This document shows, one piece after another, positions 21,935-29,211 of a stretch of 34,438 bases of DNA. The position numbers and the translations under genes were made by a program. Origin of the DNA: an uncultured Acidimicrobiales bacterium (GTDB lineage: Bacteria > Actinomycetota > Acidimicrobiia > Acidimicrobiales > CADCSY01); the NCBI GenBank assembly GCA_902805555.1, contig CADCSY010000007.1:1-34438 (forward strand), read 5' to 3'. The notes under the pieces were generated by a model. It worked only from the letters and a program-made list of their open reading frames with translations, was not told the DNA's origin and did not search any database. The stretch's first letter is position 1. Each line of letters begins with the position of its first letter.

Positions 21935-23041
21935 ATGGTCAAGGCCGCAGTGCTCACCGGGACCGGGCTGCCGCTCGAGATCCGCGACGACGTCGAGGTG
22001 GAGGCTCCCCACGCCGGCGAGGTCAAGATCCGCTTCGGCGCCTCCGGCGTCTGCCACTCCGACGTCTCCATGCAGAACGGCACGATGTTCCCGAACTGCC
22101 CGATCGTCCTCGGCCACGAGGGCGCCGGTGTGATCGAGGAGGTCGGGGAGGGCGTCACCAACGTCACCGTGGGCGACCACGTCGTGGTGTCCTGGGTGCC
22201 CCAGTGCGGCGAGTGCTTCTTCTGCACCCGCAACGAGGGCTACCTCTGCAAGAAGGCCGATGCCAGCCTGGCGAGCGGCGGCCTGCTCGACGGCACCCCC
22301 CGCTTCACGTCGGGGGGAGCGCCCCTCCACCAGATGGCTGCGACGGGCAGCTTCTCCGAGGTCTCGATCATCCCCGCCAGCGGCGCGGTGAAGATCGACG
22401 ACGACGTCCCGATGACGGTGGCCGCCCTCATCGGCTGCGGCGTGCTGACCGGCGTCGGGGCGGCGATGAACACCGCCGACATCAAGCCGGGCGACACCGT
22501 GGCCGTGGTCGGTTGCGGTGGGGTGGGCCTCAACGTGATCCAGGGCGCCCGGATCGCCGGCGCCAGCCGCATCATCGCAGTGGACATGAACGAGACGAAG
22601 CTCCAGATGGCGAAGGACTTCGGCGCCACCGACGTCATCAACGCGAGCGACGGCGACCCCGTGGGCAAGGTCATGGGCCTGACCGAGGAGCGCGGGGCGG
22701 ACGTCGCCTTCGAGGTGATCGGCCTCCAGCAGACGATCGACCAGGTCATCACCATGACGCGCCGTGGCGGCGAGGTCGTCCTCGTCGGCGTGCCGAAGAT
22801 GGACGCCATGGTCCAGATCCCGGCCTTCCTCGGCCTCGTCCTCCAGGGCAAGACGATCAAGGGCTGCTGGTACGGGTCGTCGAACACCCACGAGGACATC
22901 CCGAAGCTGGTCCGGCTGTACAAGTCGGGTGAGCTGAAGCTCGACGAGCTGATCAGCCGCACGATCCCGCTGGACGAGGTCAACGAGGCGTTCGACGCCA
23001 TGGCCACCGGCGAGGTCGCGAGGAGCGTGATCGCCTACTAG
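21935..23041 (+). CDS. Zinc-dependent alcohol dehydrogenase (class III-like)
   Basis: A 368-residue medium-chain alcohol dehydrogenase. Catalytic zinc ligands: Cys40 in GVCHSD, His61-Glu62 in LGHEGAG, and the cysteine in LIGCGVLTG. Structural zinc cysteines are Cys91, 94, 97 and 105 (CGECFFCxxxxGYLC). The Rossmann motif VAVVGCGGVGLNVI is at about 189-202, with VDMN following. Overall it resembles the class III/formaldehyde-type branch, but lacks obvious signs of glutathione use, as expected in a mycothiol organism. The ATG is preceded by a GGGGGAAG ribosome-binding stretch 7 bases away. A TetR gene follows 55 bases downstream on the same strand. Confidence 0.93.
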   Translation: MVKAAVLTGTGLPLEIRDDVEVEAPHAGEVKIRFGASGVCHSDVSMQNGTMFPNCPIVLGHEGAGVIEEVGEGVTNVTVGDHVVVSWVPQCGECFFCTRNEGYLCKKADASLASGGLLDGTPRFTSGGAPLHQMAATGSFSEVSIIPASGAVKIDDDVPMTVAALIGCGVLTGVGAAMNTADIKPGDTVAVVGCGGVGLNVIQGARIAGASRIIAVDMNETKLQMAKDFGATDVINASDGDPVGKVMGLTEERGADVAFEVIGLQQTIDQVITMTRRGGEVVLVGVPKMDAMVQIPAFLGLVLQGKTIKGCWYGSSNTHEDIPKLVRLYKSGELKLDELISRTIPLDEVNEAFDAMATGEVARSVIAY

Positions 23042-23073
23042 GGGCGGCGCCGGTCTCCGGCCGGAGCCGGAAG

Positions 23074-23090
23074 TTACCAACCGGTAGGAT
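23074..23090 (+). promoter_or_regulatory. Operator and -10 box of tetR
   Basis: TTACCAACCGGTAGGAT combines a TetR-type inverted repeat (TACC at 23075-23078 with GGTA at 23083-23086) and a -10 box TAGGAT (23085-23090) that ends 6 bases before the GTG at 23097. Autoregulation with a leaderless mRNA is likely. Confidence 0.6.
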
Positions 23091-23096
23091 CAGGTC

Positions 23097-23708
23097 GTGG
23101 CCGCTCCCGACGCTCCCGCCCCCCCGGCGGTGCGTCTCCCGGCAGCAGCACGGCGGCGCCAGCTCCTCGACACGGCCGTGGCCATGTTCGCGGCCAGCGG
23201 CTTCCACGACACGTCGATGAACGACGTGGCCGAGGCGGCGGGCGTCACGAAGCCGGTCCTCTACCAGCACTTCGCCTCCAAGCGCGACCTGTTCCTCGAG
23301 CTCCTCCAGGACGTCGGGGACCAGCTCCTCGGCGCCCTGCTCGCCGCCACCGACGCCGCCGCCGGCCCGCGCCAGCAGGTGGAGGTCGGCTTCGCCGCCT
23401 ACTTCCGCTACGTGGACCAGAACCGCAGTGCGTTCACCGTCCTGTTCGGCAGCGGCGCCCGCCCGGACGCCGAGTTCGCCGAGGCGGCGCGCCGGGTCGA
23501 GGCGGCGATCGCGGAGTCGGTGGGCGCCCTGATCGACGCCGACATCGACGACGTCCACCGTCGCACGATCGCCTACGGCGTCGTGGGCCTGGCCGAGAGC
23601 ACGAGCCGCCGCTGGCTCGCACAGGACCTCGACCTCGACCCCGACCTGCTGGCACGACAGGTGTCCGACCTCGCCTGGGCCGGGCTCCGGGGCGTGCGCC
23701 CCGTCTGA
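23097..23708 (+). CDS. TetR/AcrR family transcriptional regulator
   Basis: A 203-residue regulator. The DNA-binding domain is at about 18-65: RRRQLLDTAVAMFAASGFHDTSMNDVAEAAGVT with recognition helix region KPVLYQHFASKRDLF. The C-terminal part (about 75-200) has AAYFRYVDQNRSAFTVLFGSG and a long run of helices, resembling regulators with a TetR_C_33-type domain. The GTG start is 6 bases from TAGGAT. The operator-like TTACCAACCGGTA overlaps the promoter. It lies downstream of the alcohol dehydrogenase on the same strand and might control it, but no matching operator is seen before that gene. Confidence 0.92.
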   Translation: MAAPDAPAPPAVRLPAAARRRQLLDTAVAMFAASGFHDTSMNDVAEAAGVTKPVLYQHFASKRDLFLELLQDVGDQLLGALLAATDAAAGPRQQVEVGFAAYFRYVDQNRSAFTVLFGSGARPDAEFAEAARRVEAAIAESVGALIDADIDDVHRRTIAYGVVGLAESTSRRWLAQDLDLDPDLLARQVSDLAWAGLRGVRPV

Positions 23709-23719
23709 ACCGGCCGACA

Positions 23720-23743
23720 GAGTGCTTGCAAGAGGCAGCACTC
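23720..23743. promoter_or_regulatory. Inverted repeat between tetR and the STAS gene
   Basis: GAGTGCT (23720-23726) and AGCACTC (23737-23743) form a perfect 7-bp inverted repeat around a 10-base loop. It lies 12 bases after the TetR stop and 60 bases before the STAS start. A TTGCAA (23726-23731) and a TAGAAA (23747-23752), 15 bases apart, may form a promoter for the STAS gene. The repeat could be a terminator or an operator. Confidence 0.5.
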
Positions 23744-23802
23744 GGGTAGAAAGGTCGAGCGGCGTCCCAGTCGAGGGGCGGCCGCACCGCAGGAGGCCCC
23801 TC

Positions 23803-24147
23803 GTGAACGCAACCATCGATCTCCGATCCGAGGCGCCGGCGGCGCTCGACATCGGCGTGCAGCGCCTGGTCGGGCTGGTGGAGGTCACCCTCGAGGGATC
23901 GCTCGCCGAGGGGACCGTCAGCCGGGCGCAGGTCGTGCTCGAGGAGCTCCTCGTCGACGGCACCAGCACCATCGACGTCGACTGCACCGAGCTCGTGGGT
24001 GTGGACGGCTTCGGCCTCGCCCTCCTCCTCGACGCCTCCTCGCAGCTGCGGGGCAAGGGCGGGGCCCTGGTCCTGCGCTACCCGCAGCCAGCCGTGCTCC
24101 AGCGGTTGCGCGACGTGCGCCTCGACCACCTCCTGCTCGAATCCTGA
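23803..24147 (+). CDS. STAS-domain protein without the phospho-acceptor serine
   Basis: A 114-residue single STAS domain, the fold of anti-sigma-factor antagonists (SpoIIAA/RsbV). The conserved strand-turn-helix reads IDVDCTELVGVDGFGLALLLDASSQLRGKGG. In the family the turn is D-S-S-G, with the second serine phosphorylated by the partner kinase; here it is Asp68-Gly69-Phe70-Gly71, so that serine is lost. It may be a constitutive antagonist or bind something else. The GTG at 23803 has AGGAGG 7 bases upstream, the best ribosome-binding site near here. The next gene (TSUP) begins 52 bases later. No cognate kinase or sigma gene is in the window. Confidence 0.82.
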   Translation: MNATIDLRSEAPAALDIGVQRLVGLVEVTLEGSLAEGTVSRAQVVLEELLVDGTSTIDVDCTELVGVDGFGLALLLDASSQLRGKGGALVLRYPQPAVLQRLRDVRLDHLLLES

Positions 24148-24199
24148 GGCACCGCCCGACGGGCGCTCGGCCCGCCCCCCGACCGACCGGAGCCGGAAG

Positions 24200-24955
24200 A
24201 TGACCCCCGGTACGGCCCTGCTCGTGGCGGCCGCCGGCTTCGCCGCCGGCTCGATCAACGCCGTGGCCGGCGGTGGCTCGCTCGTGTCGTTCCCGGCGCT
24301 CGTCGCCGCCGGCCTCCCGCCCCTCGCCGCCAACGTCACGAACACGGTGTCCGTGTGGCCCGGCTACCTCGGGAGCGTCGCTGCCTACCGCGACGAGGTG
24401 CGGGCCCAGCGGCGCCGGGTCGTGGCGCTCGGGGCCACTGCCGCAGCAGGAGGCGCCGTGGGCTCGGTCGTCCTGCTGCAGGCTCCGGATGCGGTCTTCG
24501 AGGCCGTCGTCCCGGTGCTCGTCCTCGTGGGCTGCGCCCTCCTCGCGGTGCAGCCGAGGGTGGCCGCACGCCTCGCCGCCAGGATCGAAGCCGGCGGCCG
24601 GAGCCGCACCACGGACGTCCACCTCGCCACCTTCGCGGCGGCGGTCTACGGCGCGTACTTCGGCGGCGGGCTGGGCGTGATCCTGCTGGCGGTGCTCGGC
24701 ATCTTCCTCACCGACCACCTCCAGCGCACCAACGCGCTGAAGTCTGCGCTCTCGCTGGTCATCAACACCGTGGCCCTGGTGGCGTTCGCCTTGTTCGCCC
24801 CTGTCGACTGGGGGTTCGTCGCCGTGGTCGCACCCGCCAGCCTCCTCGGCGGCTACCTGGGCGCGGGGTTCGCCCGCCGCCTGGGCGCCACCACGCTGCG
24901 GTGGACCGTGATCGGCTTCGGCGTCGTCGTCGCCGCCTGGCTCGCCGTGCGCTGA
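24200..24955 (+). CDS. TSUP (TauE/SafE) family membrane transporter
   Basis: A 251-residue membrane protein with about eight hydrophobic segments in two halves, typical of the TSUP family that moves sulfite, sulfonates or other organic anions. The first half has AAGFAAGSINAVAGGGSLVSFPALVAAGLPPLAANVTNTVSVWPGY; the second repeats the theme with AAVYGAYFGGGLGVILLAVLGIF and LQRTNALKSALSLVINTVAL. These GGGxl...NxTN patterns are diagnostic. The ATG at 24200 is preceded by GGAAG. The substrate cannot be told; there are no sulfur genes nearby. Confidence 0.9.
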   Translation: MTPGTALLVAAAGFAAGSINAVAGGGSLVSFPALVAAGLPPLAANVTNTVSVWPGYLGSVAAYRDEVRAQRRRVVALGATAAAGGAVGSVVLLQAPDAVFEAVVPVLVLVGCALLAVQPRVAARLAARIEAGGRSRTTDVHLATFAAAVYGAYFGGGLGVILLAVLGIFLTDHLQRTNALKSALSLVINTVALVAFALFAPVDWGFVAVVAPASLLGGYLGAGFARRLGATTLRWTVIGFGVVVAAWLAVR

Positions 24956-24990
24956 CCCTGCGGCGGGCCGCCCCCGCCGGGGCCCGGCCC

Positions 24991-24996
24991 TAGCGT
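24991..24996 (+). promoter_or_regulatory. Candidate -10 box of the HAD gene (leaderless)
   Basis: TAGCGT ends 6 bases before the GTG at 25003, with no ribosome-binding sequence in between. Confidence 0.55.
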
Positions 24997-25002
24997 CGCG
25001 CC

Positions 25003-25695
25003 GTGCAGCTCCCGACGGCGCCACCAGACTGGTCGGCCCCCGTGGAGCTCGTCATCTTCGACTGCGACGGCGTGCTCGTCGACAGCGAGCGCCTGGCCGT
25101 GCGGGTCGAGGCGCAGCTCCTCGCCACCCTCGGCTGGCCGCTCGGCGAGGACGAGATCCTCGAGCGCTTCGTCGGCCGGAGCGACGCCCACATGCTCGCC
25201 GGCATCGAGCGCGCGCTCGGTCGGGAGGTGCCCGAGTGGCCCTCGCTGTACCGGGCGGCGCTGACGGACGCCTTCCGCGCGGAGCTGGTGCCGGTGGACG
25301 GGGTCGCCGACGCCCTCGACGCCCTCACGCTGCCGACGTGCGTGGCGTCGAGCGGCACCATCGACAAGGTCCGCCTGACCCTCGGCCTGACCGGCCTGCT
25401 GGACCGCTTCGACGGCCGGATCTTCAGCGCCACGGAGGTGGCGGCGGGCAAGCCCGCACCGGACCTGTTCCTCCACGCGGCGGCCCGGTTGGGGGTCCCC
25501 CCGGCGGCCTGCGTGGTGGTCGAGGACAGCGTCGCCGGCGTGGAGGCGGCACGGCGCGCCGGGATGCGCTGCCTCGGCTACGCAGGCGGGCTCACCCCCG
25601 CCGCCTGGTTGAGCGGTCCCGGGACGACCGTGTTCGACGACATGGCGGCGCTGGTCCCCCTGCTCACGCCGGGCGCGCCGGAGGGGCGCCGGTGA
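25003..25695 (+). CDS. HAD-superfamily hydrolase, beta-phosphoglucomutase-like
   Basis: A 230-residue phosphatase or mutase of HAD subfamily IA. Motif I is IFDCDGVLVDSE (nucleophile Asp20, acid/base Asp22). A four-helix cap follows (about 33-95). Motif II is CVASSGT (Ser116/Ser117), motif III Lys150 in AAGKPAPDLF, motif IV Glu174-Asp175 in VVEDSVAGVEAA. The KPAPD and EDS.AGV.AA patterns are those of the sugar-phosphate phosphatase/beta-phosphoglucomutase group. Unlike the truncated HAD gene at 8642-9004, all catalytic motifs are present. The substrate is probably a small phosphorylated sugar. Confidence 0.92.
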   Translation: MQLPTAPPDWSAPVELVIFDCDGVLVDSERLAVRVEAQLLATLGWPLGEDEILERFVGRSDAHMLAGIERALGREVPEWPSLYRAALTDAFRAELVPVDGVADALDALTLPTCVASSGTIDKVRLTLGLTGLLDRFDGRIFSATEVAAGKPAPDLFLHAAARLGVPPAACVVVEDSVAGVEAARRAGMRCLGYAGGLTPAAWLSGPGTTVFDDMAALVPLLTPGAPEGRR

Positions 25696-25698
25696 CCA

Positions 25699-25738
25699 CG
25701 CGAGCGGCGCCGGCGACGTCGGCCCCCGGCCGCTCGCG
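25699..25738. terminator. Strong hairpin between convergent HAD and cyclase genes
   Basis: CGCGAGCGGC (25699-25708) pairs perfectly with GCCGCTCGCG (25729-25738); the 20-base loop can form a further GCCG/CGGC stem. It sits between the HAD stop (25695, plus strand) and the cyclase stop (25740, minus strand), so it could end both transcripts. No T-run is present. Confidence 0.7.
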
Positions 25739-25739
25739 G

Positions 25740-26699
25740 TCAGCGGCCGACGCTGCTCCTGCGCAGCACGTGGATCCGCACGATCCCGATCCCACGGAGG
25801 CGGCGGGGCCGGAGGTTGCGCACGAGGAGCCCGGGCTCGTCGGCCAGGGAGGTGGCGAGCTCGTCGGAGATGACCACGGCGCCGGGGTTGGCCAGGTTCA
25901 CCAGCCGGCTCGCGAGGTTGACGGTGGGGCCGAACAGGTCCGCCTCCTGCCGGAGGGTCTCACCCTGCGCCACGCCGACCCGGGCGGAGGGGATGACGGG
26001 GTCGGCGTCGCACGCCTCGGCGATCTCGAGGGCGACGTGGGCGGCGGCCAGGGGGTCGCCCACCGCGTACATCACCTCGTCGCCGATCATCTTGATCACC
26101 CGGCCGCCGTGGATGGCGATGATGTCGTAGACGACCGCCTCGAAGCGCTCCACCATCGCCGCCAGCTCTGGGTAGCTGAGCTGCTGGCTGGCCGCGGTGA
26201 ACCCCACCAGGTCGGCGAAGCCGACGCAGTCCACATCCGAGCCGCCGGTGGCGGTCACCTCCAGGCGGCTGTGCAGCGCCGCCGCGAGGTGTCGTCGCCA
26301 CGCGTAGACCACGAACGACTCGAGCGTCGGGCGGAGCGCCTCGACCGCGGTGGTGACCTCGGCGGAGTCCCCGAAGAGCCCCTGCCCGAACGAGGTGGCC
26401 TGGGCGTCGGCCACCCGCGCCAGGGACTGGCCGAGCACCCGCGTGACCTGCACCGCGACCTCCGGTGCCACGGCGCCGTCGTGCACGAGCGCAGCGGCGA
26501 CCCGGAGCATGTCGGCGTCGGCGACCGTGAAGATCCGCTCGTCGTCGGTGGCATCCGGGAACCCGAGCGCGCGCCACAGCCGCCGCGACAGCTCGGGGGC
26601 GACCCCTGTCCGCTCGCTCACCTCCACCCGGGTGTAGAGCCGCTCGCCGAGGCCGACCGCCCGCTCGACCCGGAGCCACTCGGCCCGGTTCGCCGTCAC
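25740..26699 (-). CDS. Class III adenylate cyclase with N-terminal regulatory domain
   Basis: A 319-residue soluble cyclase making cAMP from ATP. Residues 1-140 resemble the adenylate-cyclase regulatory domain (Ad_Cy_reg, as in Rv1264-like enzymes): LYTRVEVSERTGV... LWRALGFPDATDDERIFTVADADML. The catalytic domain (about 155-312) has every key residue: Asp163 (FADLVGFT) and Asp207 (KMIGDEVM) for metals, Lys203 and Asp254 for adenine selection, and Asn261 and Arg265 (NLASRL) for the transition state. It is therefore probably active and ATP-specific as a homodimer. The GTG at 26699 overlaps the 2TM gene stop (GTGA), which is coupled to a PadR gene, so expression is likely under PadR control. Confidence 0.92.
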   Translation of the reverse strand: MTANRAEWLRVERAVGLGERLYTRVEVSERTGVAPELSRRLWRALGFPDATDDERIFTVADADMLRVAAALVHDGAVAPEVAVQVTRVLGQSLARVADAQATSFGQGLFGDSAEVTTAVEALRPTLESFVVYAWRRHLAAALHSRLEVTATGGSDVDCVGFADLVGFTAASQQLSYPELAAMVERFEAVVYDIIAIHGGRVIKMIGDEVMYAVGDPLAAAHVALEIAEACDADPVIPSARVGVAQGETLRQEADLFGPTVNLASRLVNLANPGAVVISDELATSLADEPGLLVRNLRPRRLRGIGIVRIHVLRRSSVGR

Positions 26700-26977
26700 T
26701 GCACGCCCACCCCGAGCCCGAGGTCGTCGGCGTCGTCCGGGCGGGTCGACTCCCGGACCGCCATGGCGTGGGCGGCGAGACCGGCTCCCCAACCGAGGAG
26801 GGGGAACACGAACCACGGGAAGCCGGCACCGGTCAGCGCCCAGGCGGCGAGCAGCAGCAGCTGGACGAACACGAACACGGCGGCGTGGATGCGCAGGGAT
26901 GCCTGCGCTGCCCGGCGCCGCCGCTGCGAGCGCCGGCGCAGCTCGGCTCGTGCAACCTGCTCGAACGGGTCGTTCAT
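26696..26977 (-). CDS. 2TM domain protein
   Basis: A 93-residue protein with a basic N-terminal part (EQVARAELRRRSQRRRRAAQASLRIHAAVFVF) and two membrane segments (about 31-47 and 53-72, GFPWFVFPLLGWGAGLAAHA), a pattern of the 2TM family (PF13239); these domains often occur in or beside signalling proteins. The C-terminal tail is acidic. Its ATG overlaps the PadR stop (ATGA) and its stop overlaps the cyclase start (GTGA), so the three form a tight operon. A role in tethering or sensing for the cyclase is only a guess. Confidence 0.8.
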   Translation of the reverse strand: MNDPFEQVARAELRRRSQRRRRAAQASLRIHAAVFVFVQLLLLAAWALTGAGFPWFVFPLLGWGAGLAAHAMAVRESTRPDDADDLGLGVGVQ

Positions 26978-27462
26978 GAGATCCTCCGTGTGGTGGTGGT
27001 CTGCGGGTGGTCGTGGGCAGCGAGCCGCTCGATCTCTGCGGCTGCGGCGGCGAGTGCGCCGTCGAGCGTCTGGAGGTCGAGTCGGGGGGCGACCGCCCGG
27101 ACCCTGGCGACGAAGTGGTCGAGGCAGTCGTCGGCCTTGCCCTCCCCCAGCCGGACCCCCGTCCTGACCTCGATGGCGACGAGCTCGTGCTGTCGCCTGG
27201 CCAGTGCCTCGGCGCCTCGTGGCGTGAGCGCGTAGACCCGCCGCCCACCGACGTCGGAACCGACGATCAGGCCGGCCTCGGCGAGCGCTTCGATCCCGGG
27301 GTAGACGCTGCCTGGCGAGGCCTTGTACCCGGGCGCGAACAGCCGGTTCAGGGCACCCATGAGCTGGTACCCGTGCATCGGCTCGCGCTCCAGCAGGGCG
27401 AGCACGACGAGGTGGAGCTCGCCGTGTCGGAACATCGACCGCTTCCCCCTGCTGCTGGCCAT
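26974..27462 (-). CDS. PadR family transcriptional regulator
   Basis: A 162-residue PadR-type repressor. The winged helix occupies about 14-85: ELHLVVLALLEREPMHGYQLMGAL, then KASPGSVYPGIEALAEAGLIVGSDVGGRRVYALTPRGAEAL, which are hallmark PadR motifs (hGYel, sG.iYp.l..Le..G.i). The C-terminal part (90-150) is a helical dimerisation region. The ATG at 27462 has GGGGAG upstream. The promoter is unusually AT-rich (27482-27523) with a CGTAAG/CTTACG inverted repeat around the -10, suggesting autoregulation. It heads an operon with a 2TM protein and an adenylate cyclase. Confidence 0.93.
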   Translation of the reverse strand: MASSRGKRSMFRHGELHLVVLALLEREPMHGYQLMGALNRLFAPGYKASPGSVYPGIEALAEAGLIVGSDVGGRRVYALTPRGAEALARRQHELVAIEVRTGVRLGEGKADDCLDHFVARVRAVAPRLDLQTLDGALAAAAAEIERLAAHDHPQTTTTRRIS

Positions 27463-27481
27463 CCCGGCTCCCCGCTCGTTT

Positions 27482-27523
27482 CGTAAGACTCTCGTACTAT
27501 ATCGAAAGGCTTACGGAGCACAA
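27482..27523 (-). promoter_or_regulatory. padR promoter with flanking inverted repeat
   Basis: Minus-strand -35 TTGTGC (27523-27518) and -10 TATAGT (27501-27496) are 16 bases apart. CGTAAG (27482-27487) and CTTACG (27510-27515) form an inverted repeat around the -10. It is the most AT-rich stretch in the window and the only promoter with a good -35. The likely operator of the PadR protein. Confidence 0.7.
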
Positions 27524-27527
27524 CCCC

Positions 27528-28688
27528 TCAGACGGCGGGTCGGCCGACGAACCGGGCGAGGAGCGGTCCGGCCACGGCGGTGACCAGCACGAACGCAGCG
27601 GTCACCGCTCCGAGCCGGGGCCCGTCGACCAGCGTGGCGCCGAGGCTGGCGATCACGACGGAGAACTCGCCCCTGGCGACGAGAGCGCTCCCCGCACGCA
27701 GCCGGCCCGCCCGAGCCACCCCGGCACGGGCCGCGACGAACCACCCGCTCAGGAGCTTCCCGCCGGTCCCGAGCATTGCCAGCGCCAGCGCGGGCACGGC
27801 GACACCAGGGAGGTCGGCCGGGTCCACCTGGAAGGAGAAGAAGAGGAAGAACATCGCTGCGAACAGGTCCCGCAGGGGGCCGACGAGCGCGCTCGCCCGG
27901 TGCTGCACGGGGCCGGAGAGCGCGAGCCCCACGAGGAAGGCACCCACGGCGGCGGAGACCTCGAGCTGCTGCGCCAACCCGCCGACCAGCAACGTGAGCC
28001 CGAACACGGCGAGCAGCAGGGCCTCGTCGGTGGCCGGTGCCAGCAGCGCGCTCAGCCACTCACCGCCCCGGAGCGCGACGACGAGGATGACGGCGACCGC
28101 GACGAGGGCGATGCCCACCGTGACGAGCGTCGCGCCGAGGCCCCGCCCGGTGGCGAGCGCCGCCGCCACCGGGAGGAACACGGCCATCGCCAGGTCCTCG
28201 ATCACGAGGAGGTTGAGGACCGGGGGTGTCTCCCGGTTGCCCAGCCGGTCGAGGTCGGTGAGGACCTTGGCCACGATGCCGGAGGACGAGACCCAGGAGA
28301 CACCACCGAGCAGCACGGCGGTGGTCACGTCCCAGCCGAGGAGCAGGCCGATGAGGAGCCCGGGCACGAAGTTGGCGACGGCGTCGACCGCCCCCGGTGC
28401 CACACCGGTGCGCAGCCCCTGGCGCAGCTCGGAGGAGGTGTACTCGAGGCCGAGCGCGAACAGGAGGAGGAGCACGCCGATCTCGGCGACGACCCCGATG
28501 AAGTCGGCGCTCAGGTCGAGCGGGACCACGCCGCCATCCCCCACGGCCAGCCCGACGAGCAGGTAGAGCGGGACGGCGGTGACGCCGATGCCCGACGCCA
28601 CCCTGGCCAGGACGGCCAGGACGAGGACGACGGCGCCGACCTCGATGAAGACGACTGCGACCTCGCCGCTCGCGGCGGCGAGCGTCAT
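27528..28688 (-). CDS. CPA2 family cation:proton antiporter
   Basis: A 386-residue polytopic membrane protein with about twelve hydrophobic segments, of the monovalent cation:proton antiporter-2 (KefB-like) family. Conserved features: GVLLLLFALGLEYTSSELR (about 71-89), GGVSWVSSSGIVAKVLTD (about 128-145) and NLLVIEDLAMAVFLPV with the ion-binding pair Glu164-Asp165. The C-terminal RCK/NAD-binding domain of full Kef proteins is absent; a separate upstream subunit takes that place. The ATG overlaps that gene's stop (ATGA). It probably exchanges K+ or Na+ for H+; the direction and ion are unknown. Confidence 0.92.
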   Translation of the reverse strand: MTLAAASGEVAVVFIEVGAVVLVLAVLARVASGIGVTAVPLYLLVGLAVGDGGVVPLDLSADFIGVVAEIGVLLLLFALGLEYTSSELRQGLRTGVAPGAVDAVANFVPGLLIGLLLGWDVTTAVLLGGVSWVSSSGIVAKVLTDLDRLGNRETPPVLNLLVIEDLAMAVFLPVAAALATGRGLGATLVTVGIALVAVAVILVVALRGGEWLSALLAPATDEALLLAVFGLTLLVGGLAQQLEVSAAVGAFLVGLALSGPVQHRASALVGPLRDLFAAMFFLFFSFQVDPADLPGVAVPALALAMLGTGGKLLSGWFVAARAGVARAGRLRAGSALVARGEFSVVIASLGATLVDGPRLGAVTAAFVLVTAVAGPLLARFVGRPAV

Positions 28689-29167
28689 GCGCCGAGGAGC
28701 ACCCGAAGCTGTTGGAGCCCCTGCGGGGTGCCGACCGCCACGACGACGTCGCCGCCGTCGAGGCGCTGCTCGGGACCAGGCGCCGGGAGGGTCCCGCCGG
28801 ACCCCATGAGCGCCACGATCGTCGCCCCGGTCCGGGAACGGAGCTGACCCTCGGCGATCGTCGCCCCGACGAGCGGCCCGTCGGCCGGCAGCGTGATCCA
28901 GTCGATGGCGAGGCCCTCGATCTGGTGGCGGACTGCGGCCACGGCCTCGCTGACCTGGCCCGCCCCGAGCAGCTCGGCCAAGGAGCGGGTGTCGTCCGCG
29001 CTGAGGTGGAGGAAGGTCCGGCACGCATCCGGGTCACGCCGGTCGAACACCGCGACCTCCCGCCGGCCGCTGCGATGGGTGAGGACGGCGACCCGCTCAC
29101 CGCCTGCGGTCACGAACTCGTGGCGCACGCCGACGCCCGGCAGCTGGGTCTCCTCGATCTCGGCCAT
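28685..29167 (-). CDS. TrkA-C domain regulatory subunit of the antiporter (KhtT-like)
   Basis: A 160-residue soluble protein. The N-terminal half (1-75) is of KhtT/AmhT type (EETQLPGVGVRHEFVTAGGERVAVLTHRSGRREVAVFD). The C-terminal half (about 85-160) is a TrkA-C (RCK_C) domain: WITLPADGPLVGATIAEGQLRSRTGATIVALM ... LDGGDVVVAVGTPQGLQQLRVLL, which binds ligands in related proteins. It overlaps the antiporter start (ATGA), so a gated two-subunit antiporter like KhtTU is likely. In KhtT the ligand is a nucleotide; here that is inference. The ATG at 29167 is preceded by CACACT and 6 bases, possibly leaderless. Confidence 0.9.
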   Translation of the reverse strand: MAEIEETQLPGVGVRHEFVTAGGERVAVLTHRSGRREVAVFDRRDPDACRTFLHLSADDTRSLAELLGAGQVSEAVAAVRHQIEGLAIDWITLPADGPLVGATIAEGQLRSRTGATIVALMGSGGTLPAPGPEQRLDGGDVVVAVGTPQGLQQLRVLLGA

Positions 29168-29211
29168 GCCACAAGTGTGCCGAGCCGGGGGCCGGGCCGG
29201 CGGGAGCAGCC

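Noticed and set aside
23720..23743. CIRCE (HrcA) heat-shock element
   Set aside because: The arms are GAGTGCT...AGCACTC, the reverse of the CIRCE order (AGCACTC...GAGTGCT), and the spacer is 10 bases. No heat-shock gene follows.
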